From Plantago ovata (taxonomy: Eukaryota; Streptophyta; Magnoliopsida; Lamiales; Plantaginaceae), in the NCBI GenBank assembly GCA_028274465.1, contig CM051456.1, forward strand, positions 101,407,348-101,471,347: a DNA stretch of 64,000 bases, read 5' to 3'. Each line of letters opens with the position of its first letter. Position 1 is the stretch's first letter. The position numbers and the translations under genes were made by a program. The notes below the pieces were generated by a model. That model was given only the letters and a program-made list of their open reading frames with translations, was not told the DNA's origin and did not search any database. Positions 1 to 9,172 of this stretch are shown here, piece after piece.

Positions 1-1373
1 AATTTCCCGTTCTCTGTACATCATTAGTTAAGCCTGCCAAATATGATGCCACGGATCCAACGAGAATAAAATCGAATAAACATATCTTCCTGTATAAAAA
101 AAAGGCCAATTAGAGAGTTATTTTAGTGACATAATAAAATTTGGATCTCTGTAGCAAACCTAATATAACGCCTAGGCTAATGTAACTCCAAAACTTACTT
201 TTAAATACACAACACGACAAAAGAATCTCCATTTCACAAGTGCACAATATAATCATTTCAAGTATCTTCTTATTAAGTTTTGTTAAGACTCTGGTTATCT
301 ATGTTTATTACTAGAGGACATGTTATTCATGTTTTTCCAAAATCTTTAATGAATGAACTTGAATAAAATGTCCTCCAGTGTAATATGTTGTTTCCAGGAC
401 AGAAGAATCTAAGTTTCATTTGTCATATTATAATGTTTTATCTCAATTAAAACCATTAATTCTATACTTAATTACTCCTTGGCAATACCATTCCCAGTGC
501 AGAGATTACCAGTATATTACCCGGGAGTTACATCTATGGAGTAGAGGGCTTACATTGATATATAAGAAACAATCCAAACAGCCTTCCCAATTGACAACAA
601 CAATTGTAGCATTTTCTAGATACAAATCTTCTCAGTCAAACTTAGCAATAAAATTCAGAAAAATAAGCAAGACAACACAACAGAGCAAAAAAGAATCAAA
701 ATCACCTTGATTGATCCCCAACAAATTCAAAGCCAGATCTATATATACAAGGAAATCAAAGAAACGTACATATTTTATTGGCTGGTGTTGGCAATCACCT
801 GAATTCATCGGTATAAGTAGAAATGGAGCTTCTAACCTGAAATATAGCAATCCAGAAGTAAGCTTCTCGACCAAAACAATACTCTTCTCATGAAAGATCC
901 TCTCTTCCCTTAAAATCAACTTCAAATTGTTTGTACAGAAATTAGATCCCAGGGCCAAAAATGAACAGGGACGATTAGTGATTAGTGAGGTACTGCCGTC
1001 CTGGGAAGGAAACCGAGATCAAAGTCTCTTATAAATTGATTGGATTTGGTGTCTAGGGTTTATGCATGTGTCGATTGATGTGAATAATCGATAGAATGGT
1101 AATCATCCTATCTTGTATTCCAATGTTTTTGCATAAAAGTCCTTCAAGTTAGTCTTAAGTACAATAAAACCACCGACTTGTGTTGGGAAGAGACTGCTAA
1201 TAAGTTGCGCATTTCTATAGGTGGATGTAGTGACCCTTGACAAGAGTGATAATATATACTAGTGTCAAATTAGATGTATATTGTACTAGTCGGTTGAATT
1301 AGCTAGATATAGTCACCCTTCTCTTATCGTGTCACTACAAATAGTGTCTCATTAGACATTTTTTCTAGTAGTG
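1..1373. mobile_element. CACTA (En/Spm-like) DNA transposon, one terminal part
   Basis: The segment ends with TTTTTTCTAGTAGTG (about 1359-1373), the reverse complement of the CACTACTAGAAAA-type terminal inverted repeat of plant CACTA transposons. The preceding 150 bases hold degenerate repeats typical of CACTA subterminal regions: AGTGTCAAATTAGATG near 1261 resembles AGTGTCTCATTAGACA near 1343, and TAGTGACCC near 1228 resembles TAGTCACCC near 1310. Directly after 1373 the sequence becomes gypsy gag coding sequence, so the element probably sits inside G1. The other terminus is not visible and lies outside the window. I see no transposase; the short ORFs here have no recognisable domain. Bases 1-1200 are assigned only by continuity, so that part could be something else. 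Confidence 0.55.
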
Positions 1374-1378
1374 GATAG

Positions 1379-2690
1379 ATAATAGATCGGAGGGTTAGAG
1401 CATCACAAGCTCAGGGCAACGGGAATCCTCCCCAAATCCAAGTGGCTCATCACACACAAGTGCTACCGCAGACTCAAGTGGTAACTCAAAACCCAATAGT
1501 CCTCCAGAACCAGGCGGTTACCCAAGCTTTACCCGAGGTACAAGTCGAAAACCAAGTTGGCGGACCAGTGGTACTCCCTACTCCATTAGTAGGGAATGAT
1601 CCATCGTCAACAAGGAAACCGACTTTAGAGGAACTGAGGGCTCAAAGGACTGAGCTAGAAGCACGAATAGAGGTTTTGAAGGCATTAGTCAAGGTGCAAG
1701 AACATGAGAGAGATCAAGAGCACAGTGCCTTGTGTGATGAGATAAGGAACCATCAAGTTAAAACTGAAAGAGGATTCCCCTCTTTAGATAGCTATGATGG
1801 TACGAGTTGTCCCACTAATTACTTGATAAGGTTTGGAACCAAGATGGACGCATATGGACACGATTCTAAGACCAAGGCTTTGATCTTTCCAGCAACACCC
1901 TTAGGGAACGCCATGGTATGGTGGACGGCTTAGAGAATGGGTCAATTAAGACCTACAAGCAGCTTAGCCAAGAATTTACCAAGAGGTTTGAAAAGGCCAT
2001 CCAAAGAAAGAAAGGAGTAAAATACTTGGCTGAGATAGTGCAAAATCCCAAGGAAGATCTGAGAAGTTTCCTTAATAGGTTTCATGAAGCCACTTGTCAG
2101 GTTGACAATCATACCATAAATCAAAGGAAGGAATACTTATATGGTAATACTACCAATGAGGAATTCAGAAAGCAACTTTCATTCTCTCGAACTGATACAG
2201 AGAAGGAACTCGAACAAGGATTTCTTGAAAGCAGAAAAATTCCAGAAGACAGTACAAGTAAGAGCAAATCCTCCCAAGGAAAAAGAGAAAGAGAGGGAAA
2301 CAGATTACCAAAAGCAAGGTCAGAATCAAAATCAGTCCAAGGGAAAGAAGCAAGAGCCTAGACACAACTTTCTCAAGGGAAGCATCTAAAGGAATGGATT
2401 TCGAGATCAGAGAACTCCATCAAGAAGAGGACCACCAACAAGGTATGATAAATACACTGATCTTAATAGGCCAAGATCCGACATCTTGCATACTATTATG
2501 ACCAAGAACATTGACATTGAGTGGCCAACTCCCATCCAAGAGACAGGGAGAAACAAGAACTCTGACAAATTTTGCAAGTTCCACAAAGGAAAGGGTCACA
2601 CGATAGAGGAATGCTTTACTCTCAAAACTGAAATTGAGACCTTAGTTCGTAGAGGACAACTCGCAAATTATGTCAGATAAGATGAACCTT
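1379..2690 (+). pseudogene. gag: G1 gag polyprotein (broken)
   Basis: Capsid precursor of a gypsy retrotransposon. Reading begins after an in-frame TAG at 1376-1378, right at the CACTA end, so the true N-terminus is missing. A coiled-coil-like stretch (ELRAQRTELEARIEVLKALV) precedes the retrotransposon-gag core with AMVWWTA and SIKTYKQLSQEFTKRF. The frame breaks near 1930, where GCTTAGAG appears to lack one T. Reading continues in another frame to about 2361, then breaks again. A knuckle-like motif CKFHKGKGHTIEEC lies near 2575-2620; a C-x2-FH-x3-GH-x3-EC pattern is usual for Tat-type gag. The reading is clear as a family match, but the copy cannot encode an intact protein. Confidence 0.85.
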
Positions 2691-2791
2691 CTAGGAATGA
2701 GAGGACTGAAGCAAAGAGAGGAGAGGCTTCAACACCACCACCACCTCCCCCTCGAAAAGAAGGATGGGAGGACCAAAACGATCAAGACTAT

Positions 2792-3784
2792 GAGAAATTG
2801 CCGGTGAATGGAAGAATTTTTGCCCTTACAATTGCGGGAGTACCAGCATGAGGGGATTCGAGGAGCGCAAGGGACCAAACAGCGAAGGACTTGCAAACAT
2901 ACGATTCAAAGTATGGAGAGGTTGCCCTTCCAGGATCTAACACAATTTCGTTTGATGATAGTGAACTACCTTTGAGGAGTGCCGGGGTAGGAGGAATCCA
3001 TGATCCATGTGTTCCTCTTGTGGTCGCTCTTGACATCGCAAAATTCACCATTGGGCGAGTCTTAGTGGATACAGGAAGTTCCGCCAACTTGATATTCACG
3101 GGGACACTGAAGAGGATGGGTATAAACCCCTTCAAGGAAGGAATTAAGGAGGTGGCAAGCGCGCTAGTAGGATTTGGGGGACAACCAGTTATCCCAATGG
3201 GAAGCTTAACCTTGCAAGTCTCAATGGGGAAGAATCCTCAAAGAGTTACGAAGAATGTTCCATTTGTGGTAGTGGATATTCCCTTTGACTCCATTGTGGT
3301 GTTGGGTCGACCAACTTTGTCCCAGTTCAAAGCAGTTGTATCCACCGTCCATAATCGGATGAACTTCCCCACAAGGAGAGGAATAGGGCAGGAGGTAGGA
3401 AACATCCAAGAGGCTTGGGCATGTTATAGCCTCTCGGCAAAGGCTGTGTCAAGTCCTCACCTAGGTCAACAAGGGGATGTAAGAACAGTTGGCCATTCTG
3501 TTAACACTTTCTATTCAGTCCGTCACTCGAAGAGAAAGTCTAAGAAGCCAAGCCCTATTCAAAGGCGAAGGAAAGCCATGCAGAGAAAGGAGAAGGAACA
3601 ATTGATAGGAGAAGTCAAAGAGCTTGAAGATTACAAAGTCATACCTCCGGTCTCTCCAACTTCCAAGAAGAAGAATTTTTTCGAGGAAAACAAGATAGAA
3701 GCAAAGGAAACTTTGAAAGAAGTCCAAGTAGTAGAAGGATGCCCTGAGAAAGTTACCAAAATAGGGACAGAGATGACCTTGTAA
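2792..3784 (+). pseudogene. G1 retropepsin-like aspartic protease region
   Basis: Aspartic protease that would process the gag-pol polyprotein. The active-site motif VLVDTGSSANLIF lies at about 3060-3095, followed by a flap-like stretch and VVLGRPTLSQF near 3295, the usual C-terminal half of the fold (hydrophobic-hydrophobic-G-R). The frame is open from about 2850 to the stop at 3782. The C-terminal part (KRKSKKPSPIQRRRKAMQRKE) is basic and leads to the reverse transcriptase. Upstream of 2850 the same reading is interrupted by TGA. One polyprotein was probably encoded across gag, protease and RT, now broken by mutations. Confidence 0.85.
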
Positions 3785-4471
3785 GTAGAAATGAAACTCA
3801 TTGAGTGTCTCAAGAGGAACAATGATGTTTTTGCATGGAGTACTGAAGATCTATGAAGGGGATTGATCCAAGGATTGCAGTTCACCGTCTGAACGTAGAT
3901 CCTTCAATTACCCACATAAGAGATAAGAGAAGGGACTTCAGTGCCTCGGATAATGAAATCATTGAAGTAGAGGTTCAACGCCTCCTCAAGGCCGGAGACA
4001 TAAGAGAAGTCAGATACTCAAATTGGGTATGTAATGTCGTCTTAGTGGAAAAAGGAGGAGGAAAGTGGAGAATGTGCAATAACGTCACTAAACTCAACAA
4101 TTACTGCCCTAAGGACCCATACCCCCTACCAAGGATCGATCAGTTAGTGGATTCAACGGCTGGATGTGCCTTGCTAAGTTTCATGGATGCTTAACAAGGA
4201 TTCTATCAGATCAAGATGGCGAAAGAGGATGTGGAGAAGACAGCATTTTTTGCCAATGGCAGTGTTTATTGCTCTAATGTCATGCCTTTTTGCCTCAAGA
4301 ACAGAGGAGCAACATACCAACGTCTGGTAAATAGAATGTTCAAAGCGGAGATTGGCAAGACCATGGAGGTTTATGTTGACGATATGCTTGTAAAGAGCAA
4401 GATGGAGGACCAGCATATTGCACATCTGGACAATTGTTTCACCATTTTGAGGAAATATGGGATGAAGTTAA
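3785..4471 (+). pseudogene. G1 reverse transcriptase, N-terminal part (broken)
   Basis: RNA-dependent DNA polymerase of gypsy type. FAWS near 3832 is followed by a small frameshift near 3852, then HRLNVDP, a finger-region stretch (VVLVEKGGGKWRMC) and YPLPRIDQLVD. An in-frame TAA at 4192-4194 replaces the Tyr codon expected in the DAYQG-type motif. The same frame continues to the catalytic motif VYVDDMLVKS near 4370-4400. Sequence ends at KYGMKL, where C1 inserted. The next residues of the family (NPTKCTFGV) are found in inverted orientation at 18010-18038. The RT thumb and connection and the first RNase H are missing altogether. Confidence 0.88.
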
Positions 4472-6419
4472 TGTTAGTAAAAGTGAGAAAAAATTGCCTC
4501 TAAGGTTAAGCAGCGGAAGTTTAAAATTTTTAATCTCACTAAACTGATATGACTATATTCGTTTATTATACTAGAAGATATCACTTACGTGTCCTCCAGT
4601 AGATAAGCAAATTCATCGGGTAGCTGTTCCTCAATCTCCAAACAGAGCCTTGCAATCTCCTCGTCCGGCTGGTTGATTTCTTCTTCGTCAGAGATGAAAT
4701 CTTCGTCAACAGAATCTCCAAGATGGCTCATCAACAGGTTGATTACTTCCTTCGACCTTGGTATCCACGGGCAGTGAGTTCTATCAAGAACTCTAGGAGG
4801 TTCTTCTGTTTGAGCTAATAGGGAGAGTGAATATTTTCTGACTATCAGAAAGTATTTACGTATGTTGTGAATGAAGACTATTATTCTTTCTTTCTGATTT
4901 AGTCGGTAAGTTTGTTCAGAAAATTACGTAAGATTTACCAAGTAAATCTAATTGACTAGGAGACTTTAAAAGTCATCAACTAACCAACAAAGAGATAATA
5001 ATTAATTATTTCAGTCAAAACAAGAAAAGAATAAGTCAAAAGAGAGAGAGTCATGTGCGGACAGATGAAAGTTGTCCCCAACACGTTTCGCATGGCGCGT
5101 GCAATGCACGCACCATCTCCCACTCGCCTGGCGCGTGCATGCACGCGCCAGGCCTGGCAATGAGCTGGGCCGCTCGGCCCAACTGGTTGCTGGTCTTCTT
5201 TCTCTTCTTGGGCTCTTCTTGGACTGCTCTAAATCCCGCCCAAGTGCACAAGTCTTCAATTAATTAATCTAATCGAATTCAATTCAATTAATTATATTTC
5301 TAAAATATATTTCACATATAATAAATTAATATTAATCTAATTAATAATAATTGCATTATATATTTTGTATAATAATTTAATATTAATCTAATTAATATTT
5401 AATCCAATATACATAGCTCATTTGTAGAAACACCACCTTGAAGTGTGAGCCATAGGGCCTTGCATATTAAGCAACAATCCAATTAAGGTCATAATAAATT
5501 CCTAGACAATTTATCAGACAACATTAATATGCAAGGAACGTTTGTGAGGAAAACAAACCACCTGTAGCGTAAGGTACTTTGATGATATGGTCCCTTCATT
5601 CACGAATACTCGAATGAGTCTGGAATATGGTTATGTGTCTATTCTAATAACTGCATTCATTGTCTCTCAATCTTATTAGTCGATCTATGAATTATGTCCT
5701 AATACCATTTTGACATATTCACATACGGTAGCCACCGGTTTTGTGATCGCACTAAATGTGAGAAGTGAGTCTTCTCTCCTAGTATCTATTACGGAGGAAT
5801 GAATCCTATCTTGGCCCAATCACTCACACCATATGCTTCCTAATGTACCCAACACATGCCGTATCTACCCTACTTTAAGAGTGCAAGCGTTGCGCATGGT
5901 CAAAGTACATTATTCCACATATGATGTAGTATTAGCCTCAAATTTAAGGACTACTAACATCACCCTACACACTGATACTACCATAGACACTTAAATAGCT
6001 TTACCAAATGGTCTCTCGGTTCGGTATGCCAACACTCTCCAAAGTGTCCATATGTTCATTATGAATAACCAAGTTCATTCGTAGCAGTGAGACCTACTAC
6101 ATCCTCGAAGGATCTAATGCAACATATACTAGCTTCAATCGCATCATTGATATCCCGTATCTCAATGACCTTCAGCTAGTGGCTTATTTTAGGACTTAAT
6201 TATTGACACACAAGCTCCCACTAACTTGGTGATTACCTAAGTCCTTGGGAACATTTTATCGAATAATTCAAACAACCAAATAATATATTCATAAAAATGT
6301 AATGCCAATTGTATTTAATAATGTATAAATAAATGAACATAAATAAATAACAATAACTGAATGTGATCAAGTACATATCGTCCCTATCGTAGGTTGTCTC
6401 TAGGACATATATACTTTCA
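4472..6419 (-). repeat. C1 3' LTR
   Basis: The segment runs from TGTTAG to TTTCA on the plus strand, so on the element's strand it begins TGAAAG and ends CTAACA, the canonical TG...CA ends. It aligns along its length with the reverse complement of 18039-19968. It is directly preceded by gypsy RT codons and followed by a polypurine tract. It contains a 26-base perfect palindrome at 5127-5152 and the small acidic ORF described separately. No other gene is seen in it. Confidence 0.92.
4585..4731 (-). CDS. Small acidic ORF in the C1 3' LTR
   Basis: An open frame of 48 codons starting MSHLGDSVDEDF and ending EFAYLLEDT. The frame continues open upstream of this Met. It is rich in Asp and Glu and has no recognised domain. 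The same ORF occurs in the inverted 5' LTR at 19709-19855 with very few changes. The stop codon overlaps GTAAGT (4588-4583), a strong plant splice-donor match. In a 3' LTR this copy would not lie ahead of gag; the 5' copy is the meaningful one. It may be an N-terminal exon of gag or just non-coding LTR sequence. Confidence 0.4.
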   Translation of the reverse strand: MSHLGDSVDEDFISDEEEINQPDEEIARLCLEIEEQLPDEFAYLLEDT

Positions 6420-6432
6420 ATCTCCCACTTGG
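6420..6432 (-). other. C1 polypurine tract
   Basis: On the minus strand the sequence reads CCAAGTGGGAGAT and abuts the 3' LTR start. This is the primer site for plus-strand DNA synthesis. The identical tract precedes the C2 3' LTR at 38107-38119. Confidence 0.85.
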
Positions 6433-6433
6433 C

Positions 6434-6925
6434 CTAGAGCCAATCACCTACGTGTCTAACACCTATGTTGTTGAAATGTCTAACATGTTTGTCAATGTTC
6501 AACACTTTGGTGAAAGGATCTGCCACATTTTCCTCAGTGGAAACTCGTTCTATAGATACTTCTCCTCTATATGTCATCTCTCTAATTAGATGATACTTCC
6601 TAGGTACATGCTTATTCTTGTTAGTGGATCTTGGTTCCTTTGCTTGTGCAACAACGCCTTCGTTGTCGCAGTAGACCGTTATAGGACTACTATTAGGAAC
6701 TACCCCTAGTTCCTTTAGGAATTCTGAAATCCAGATAGCCTCCTTTGAGGCTTCTGCAACAACAATGTACTCGGATTCGGTCGTAGAATCAGCCAAGGTG
6801 GATTGCTTTGAACTCTTCCAAGTGACGTCCCCACCATTGAGTGTAAACACATACCCAGTTTGTGATTTGTAGTCGTCTGGGTCCGATTGGAAACCAGCAT
6901 CGACATAACCACTCATTCTCAACTC
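6434..6925 (-). pseudogene. C1 RNase H domain
   Basis: C-terminal RNase H of the copia polyprotein, which removes the RNA strand after reverse transcription. Visible motifs are GYVDAGFQSDPDD (first Asp), TTESEYIVVAEASKEAIW (Glu) and TVYCDNEGVVAQAK (second Asp), then a C-terminal helix with VSTEENVADPFTK. The frame is intact to the stop near 6434, only a few bases before the polypurine tract. Upstream, a frame change near 6925 separates it from the RT. It closely resembles the C2 RNase H at 38121-38603. Confidence 0.88.
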
Positions 6926-7757
6926 TTGTTATCCACCATATACCAGAAAGGAATCTTTAGTTCTTCTAAGATACTTAAGAATTGCTTTCACAACTGTCCA
7001 GTGTTTCATACCTGGATTATGTTGGTGTCGACAAGTACAGCTAAGTGCATAGGCCACATTTGGCCTTGTACAATTCATGGCATACATGATAGATACAATA
7101 GCTGATGCATATGGGATTCTTTTCATGTGTTCGATCTCCTCATCTGTAGAAGGACTATCCTCCGTAGTGAGAGCGACGCCATGTCTAGCTGGTAAGAAAC
7201 CTTTATTGGATCCATCCATATTAAAGCGTTTCACTATCTTGTCGACATATGTGGATTATGACAACCCTAACAATCTTCGGGATCTATCCCTATGGATTTT
7301 GATTCCAAGAATGTAACAGGCTTCACCTAAGTCTTTCATCGAGAAAGTCTTAGATAACCACTCCTTTGTGGATCGTAACATTTGGACATTGTTTCCCATG
7401 ATTAATATGTCATCAACATATTTAACCATGAAACAATTCCAGCATCGCTGCGTTTAACATAAATGCATGGATCTTCTGCACATCTGATGTAGTCAAACGA
7501 TTTGACTGCTTCATCAAAGCGAATATTCCAACTCCTTGAGGCTTGCTTTAGTCCATAAATGGATCTCTTTAGCTTGCAAACTAATTTGGGATTTGACTTA
7601 GATGTAAAACCTTCAGGTTGTGTCATATACACCTCTTCCTCGAGATTTCCGTTATGGAAAGCAGTTTTCACATCCATTTGCCAAATCTCATAATCATAGT
7701 ATGCTGCTATAGCAAGTAAAATTTGAATGGACTTAAGCTTGGCTACTGGTGAAAAAG
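6926..7757 (-). pseudogene. C1 reverse transcriptase, C-terminal part
   Basis: Copia RT (RVT_2 family). Reading on the minus strand from 7757: SPVAKLKS, YYDYEIWQMDVKTAFHNGNLEEEVYM (MDVKTAF is the catalytic motif A region), KLKRSIYGLKQASRSWN, then the catalytic YVDDILIMGN near 7390-7420 in a shifted frame. The last part (RFNMDGSNKGFLPARHG, MYAMNCTRPNVAYALS, ILKYLRRTKDSFLVYGG) runs to 6929. At least two frameshifts are present. The N-terminal part of the same domain lies beyond element E at 17020-17349. Confidence 0.87.
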
Positions 7758-9160
7758 TGATGATGTCGTTTTTCACCAATTAAATTTGTTTAAAAGCCTA
7801 AGAACACTTATCACTACACAAACTAGAGTGCAATGGCAAGTTGTCCCCGAGTGTCGTTCTCTCGGGACCTAACGTGGCTTTGCTTGAGGTTTTTGCTAGT
7901 AATTTCAGTCAACGAGTTCAAATGTTTATAGAATCGTTTTCTTTGAACAAAACAACGAGAAATCAGATTGATGTAATCAAGTTTGGAAAACGGTTGGTGG
8001 TAGAAATCAAATACACATGCATGGGTTACGAATATGCTCACAAGTTCAGTGCGTAAAACCTTCGATCAAGTCTGCTAAGCAACTCGTCCAGGTAACTTTA
8101 AGACACACATCATAAAAGACCACTATCAATACTTTAGAGGTGCTTGTCACTAACACCATTTATCTAGCATGCTGCAAATCTCTAACATACAATCCTATAG
8201 CTTTCATTGACCAAGAGTTTGTCACTATACTCAATTCGAATATATTTTATAGGCAACTAAGAATCATATGAAGGAATTTGCAGCAAGATTGAATCACAAT
8301 CTCATGTAAGCATAAACATAACCCATAGCATGCATATTCTACATTCTACCACCAACACAAAAGATTTAGCTACTCATATTCATCAACATAGACATCAATT
8401 CATATGAATAATAATCAGAATACATCATATCAAACTACAAGACAAGAGAGTGATACAAGTTACCACCAAAGCTGTCACTAATCGGTGGAAAGCAAAGAAA
8501 ACCTCTCCGTAGATGATTACAAAGGATGAATTCCAATCAAAACCTTGAATCCCAAGCTAAAATACAATGTAATCTGAGTTTTCTCTGAGTTTTGGGGCTT
8601 AGGAGCTCTCCAAAATGAAGCTACAGTTCAAAAGATATTCAAAAAATGACCAAAGATCAGATCTAAGAAAGAAAATCCGAAAACGTAACCGCTGCCAAGC
8701 GGACCGCTTGGAGAAGCCAAGCGGAGCGCTAGGCAAGCGAAGCGCTTTAGGCACTCCAAGCGCTTCGCTTGGCTTCTGTGCCAAAGCTCTTGGAAAATGA
8801 AGCGGAGCGCTTCACTATTCCAGGCGCTTAGCTTGGCTCCTGGGCAGATTTTTGTCTTCAAACTCAATCTTTTTGCCCTCGCATGGCCCTCGGGTGCCTT
8901 GGACTCATCCTTCTCGATGCTTATTGATGCTCAAACACTTACGAACAAGCCACGGAGATTGGGGAACTTCAACGGGGCCATCTTTTCCATCAAAAAGGCT
9001 CGTTTTTAGCTCCAAAAACGCTGTTTCGTACCTAAGTGCCTGAAAATGCTGAAAACACAAAACGTGACACTATTCTACAAAACTAACCAAAAAACAAGGC
9101 TAGAAGATAGCAAAAGAAGGTAAAAAAGACAAGATGAACGCGTCAAAAATACATTCATCA
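7758..9160 (-). repeat. E 3' LTR
   Basis: 1403 bases, near-identical to 15675-17019. The only large difference is 58 bases (from 8093-8096 to 8151-8154) that are absent from the other copy; the missing block is bordered by TAAC repeats. A cluster of hairpins with AAGCG-NNN-CGCTT stems lies at 8695-8835. No ORF here looks real: the apparent ones simply translate the hairpin cluster. Confidence 0.93.
8695..8835. repeat. Hairpin cluster in the E 3' LTR
   Basis: Short inverted repeats with 3-base loops: CCAAGCG-GAC-CGCTTGG at 8695-8711, CCAAGCG-CTT-CGCTTGG at 8756-8772 and GAAGCG-GAG-CGCTTC at 8799-8813, plus imperfect copies between. The same cluster occurs in the other LTR at about 16555-16695 and within the element at 10837-10875 and 12787-13050. 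Confidence 0.85.
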
Positions 9161-9172
9161 AACTCCCCAAAC
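9161..9172 (-). other. E polypurine tract
   Basis: Plus-strand AACTCCCCAAAC directly after the LTR end; on the element's strand it reads GTTTGGGGAGTT and abuts the 3' LTR, as required for plus-strand priming. A 7-bp hairpin with a TCCT loop follows at 9180-9197. Confidence 0.8.

Larger units (their letters stand above)
1374..4471 (+). mobile_element. G1, Ty3/gypsy (Tat-like) retrotransposon, left portion
   Basis: This is the 5' coding portion of a gypsy element, ordered gag, protease, reverse transcriptase on the plus strand. It stops exactly at the LTR terminus of copia element C1. A small inverted sliver of G1 is found at 18010-18038, and RNase H plus integrase resume at 23684. The gag motif KFCKFHKGKGHTIEEC and the separate RNase H type point to the Tat lineage. 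The G1 5' LTR and gag start are left of the window or were lost to the CACTA insertion. Frameshifts and stops throughout show an old, dead copy. Confidence 0.85.

Noticed and set aside
632-958. 108-residue minus-strand ORF in the CACTA segment
   Set aside because: Hydrophobic and without any known motif; AT-rich chance ORF is more likely.
8599-8867. Short ORFs on both strands with repeated Leu, Gly, Ala and Ser patterns in the E LTR and at 12592-13110
   Set aside because: They translate the AAGCG/CGCTT hairpin repeats in different frames.
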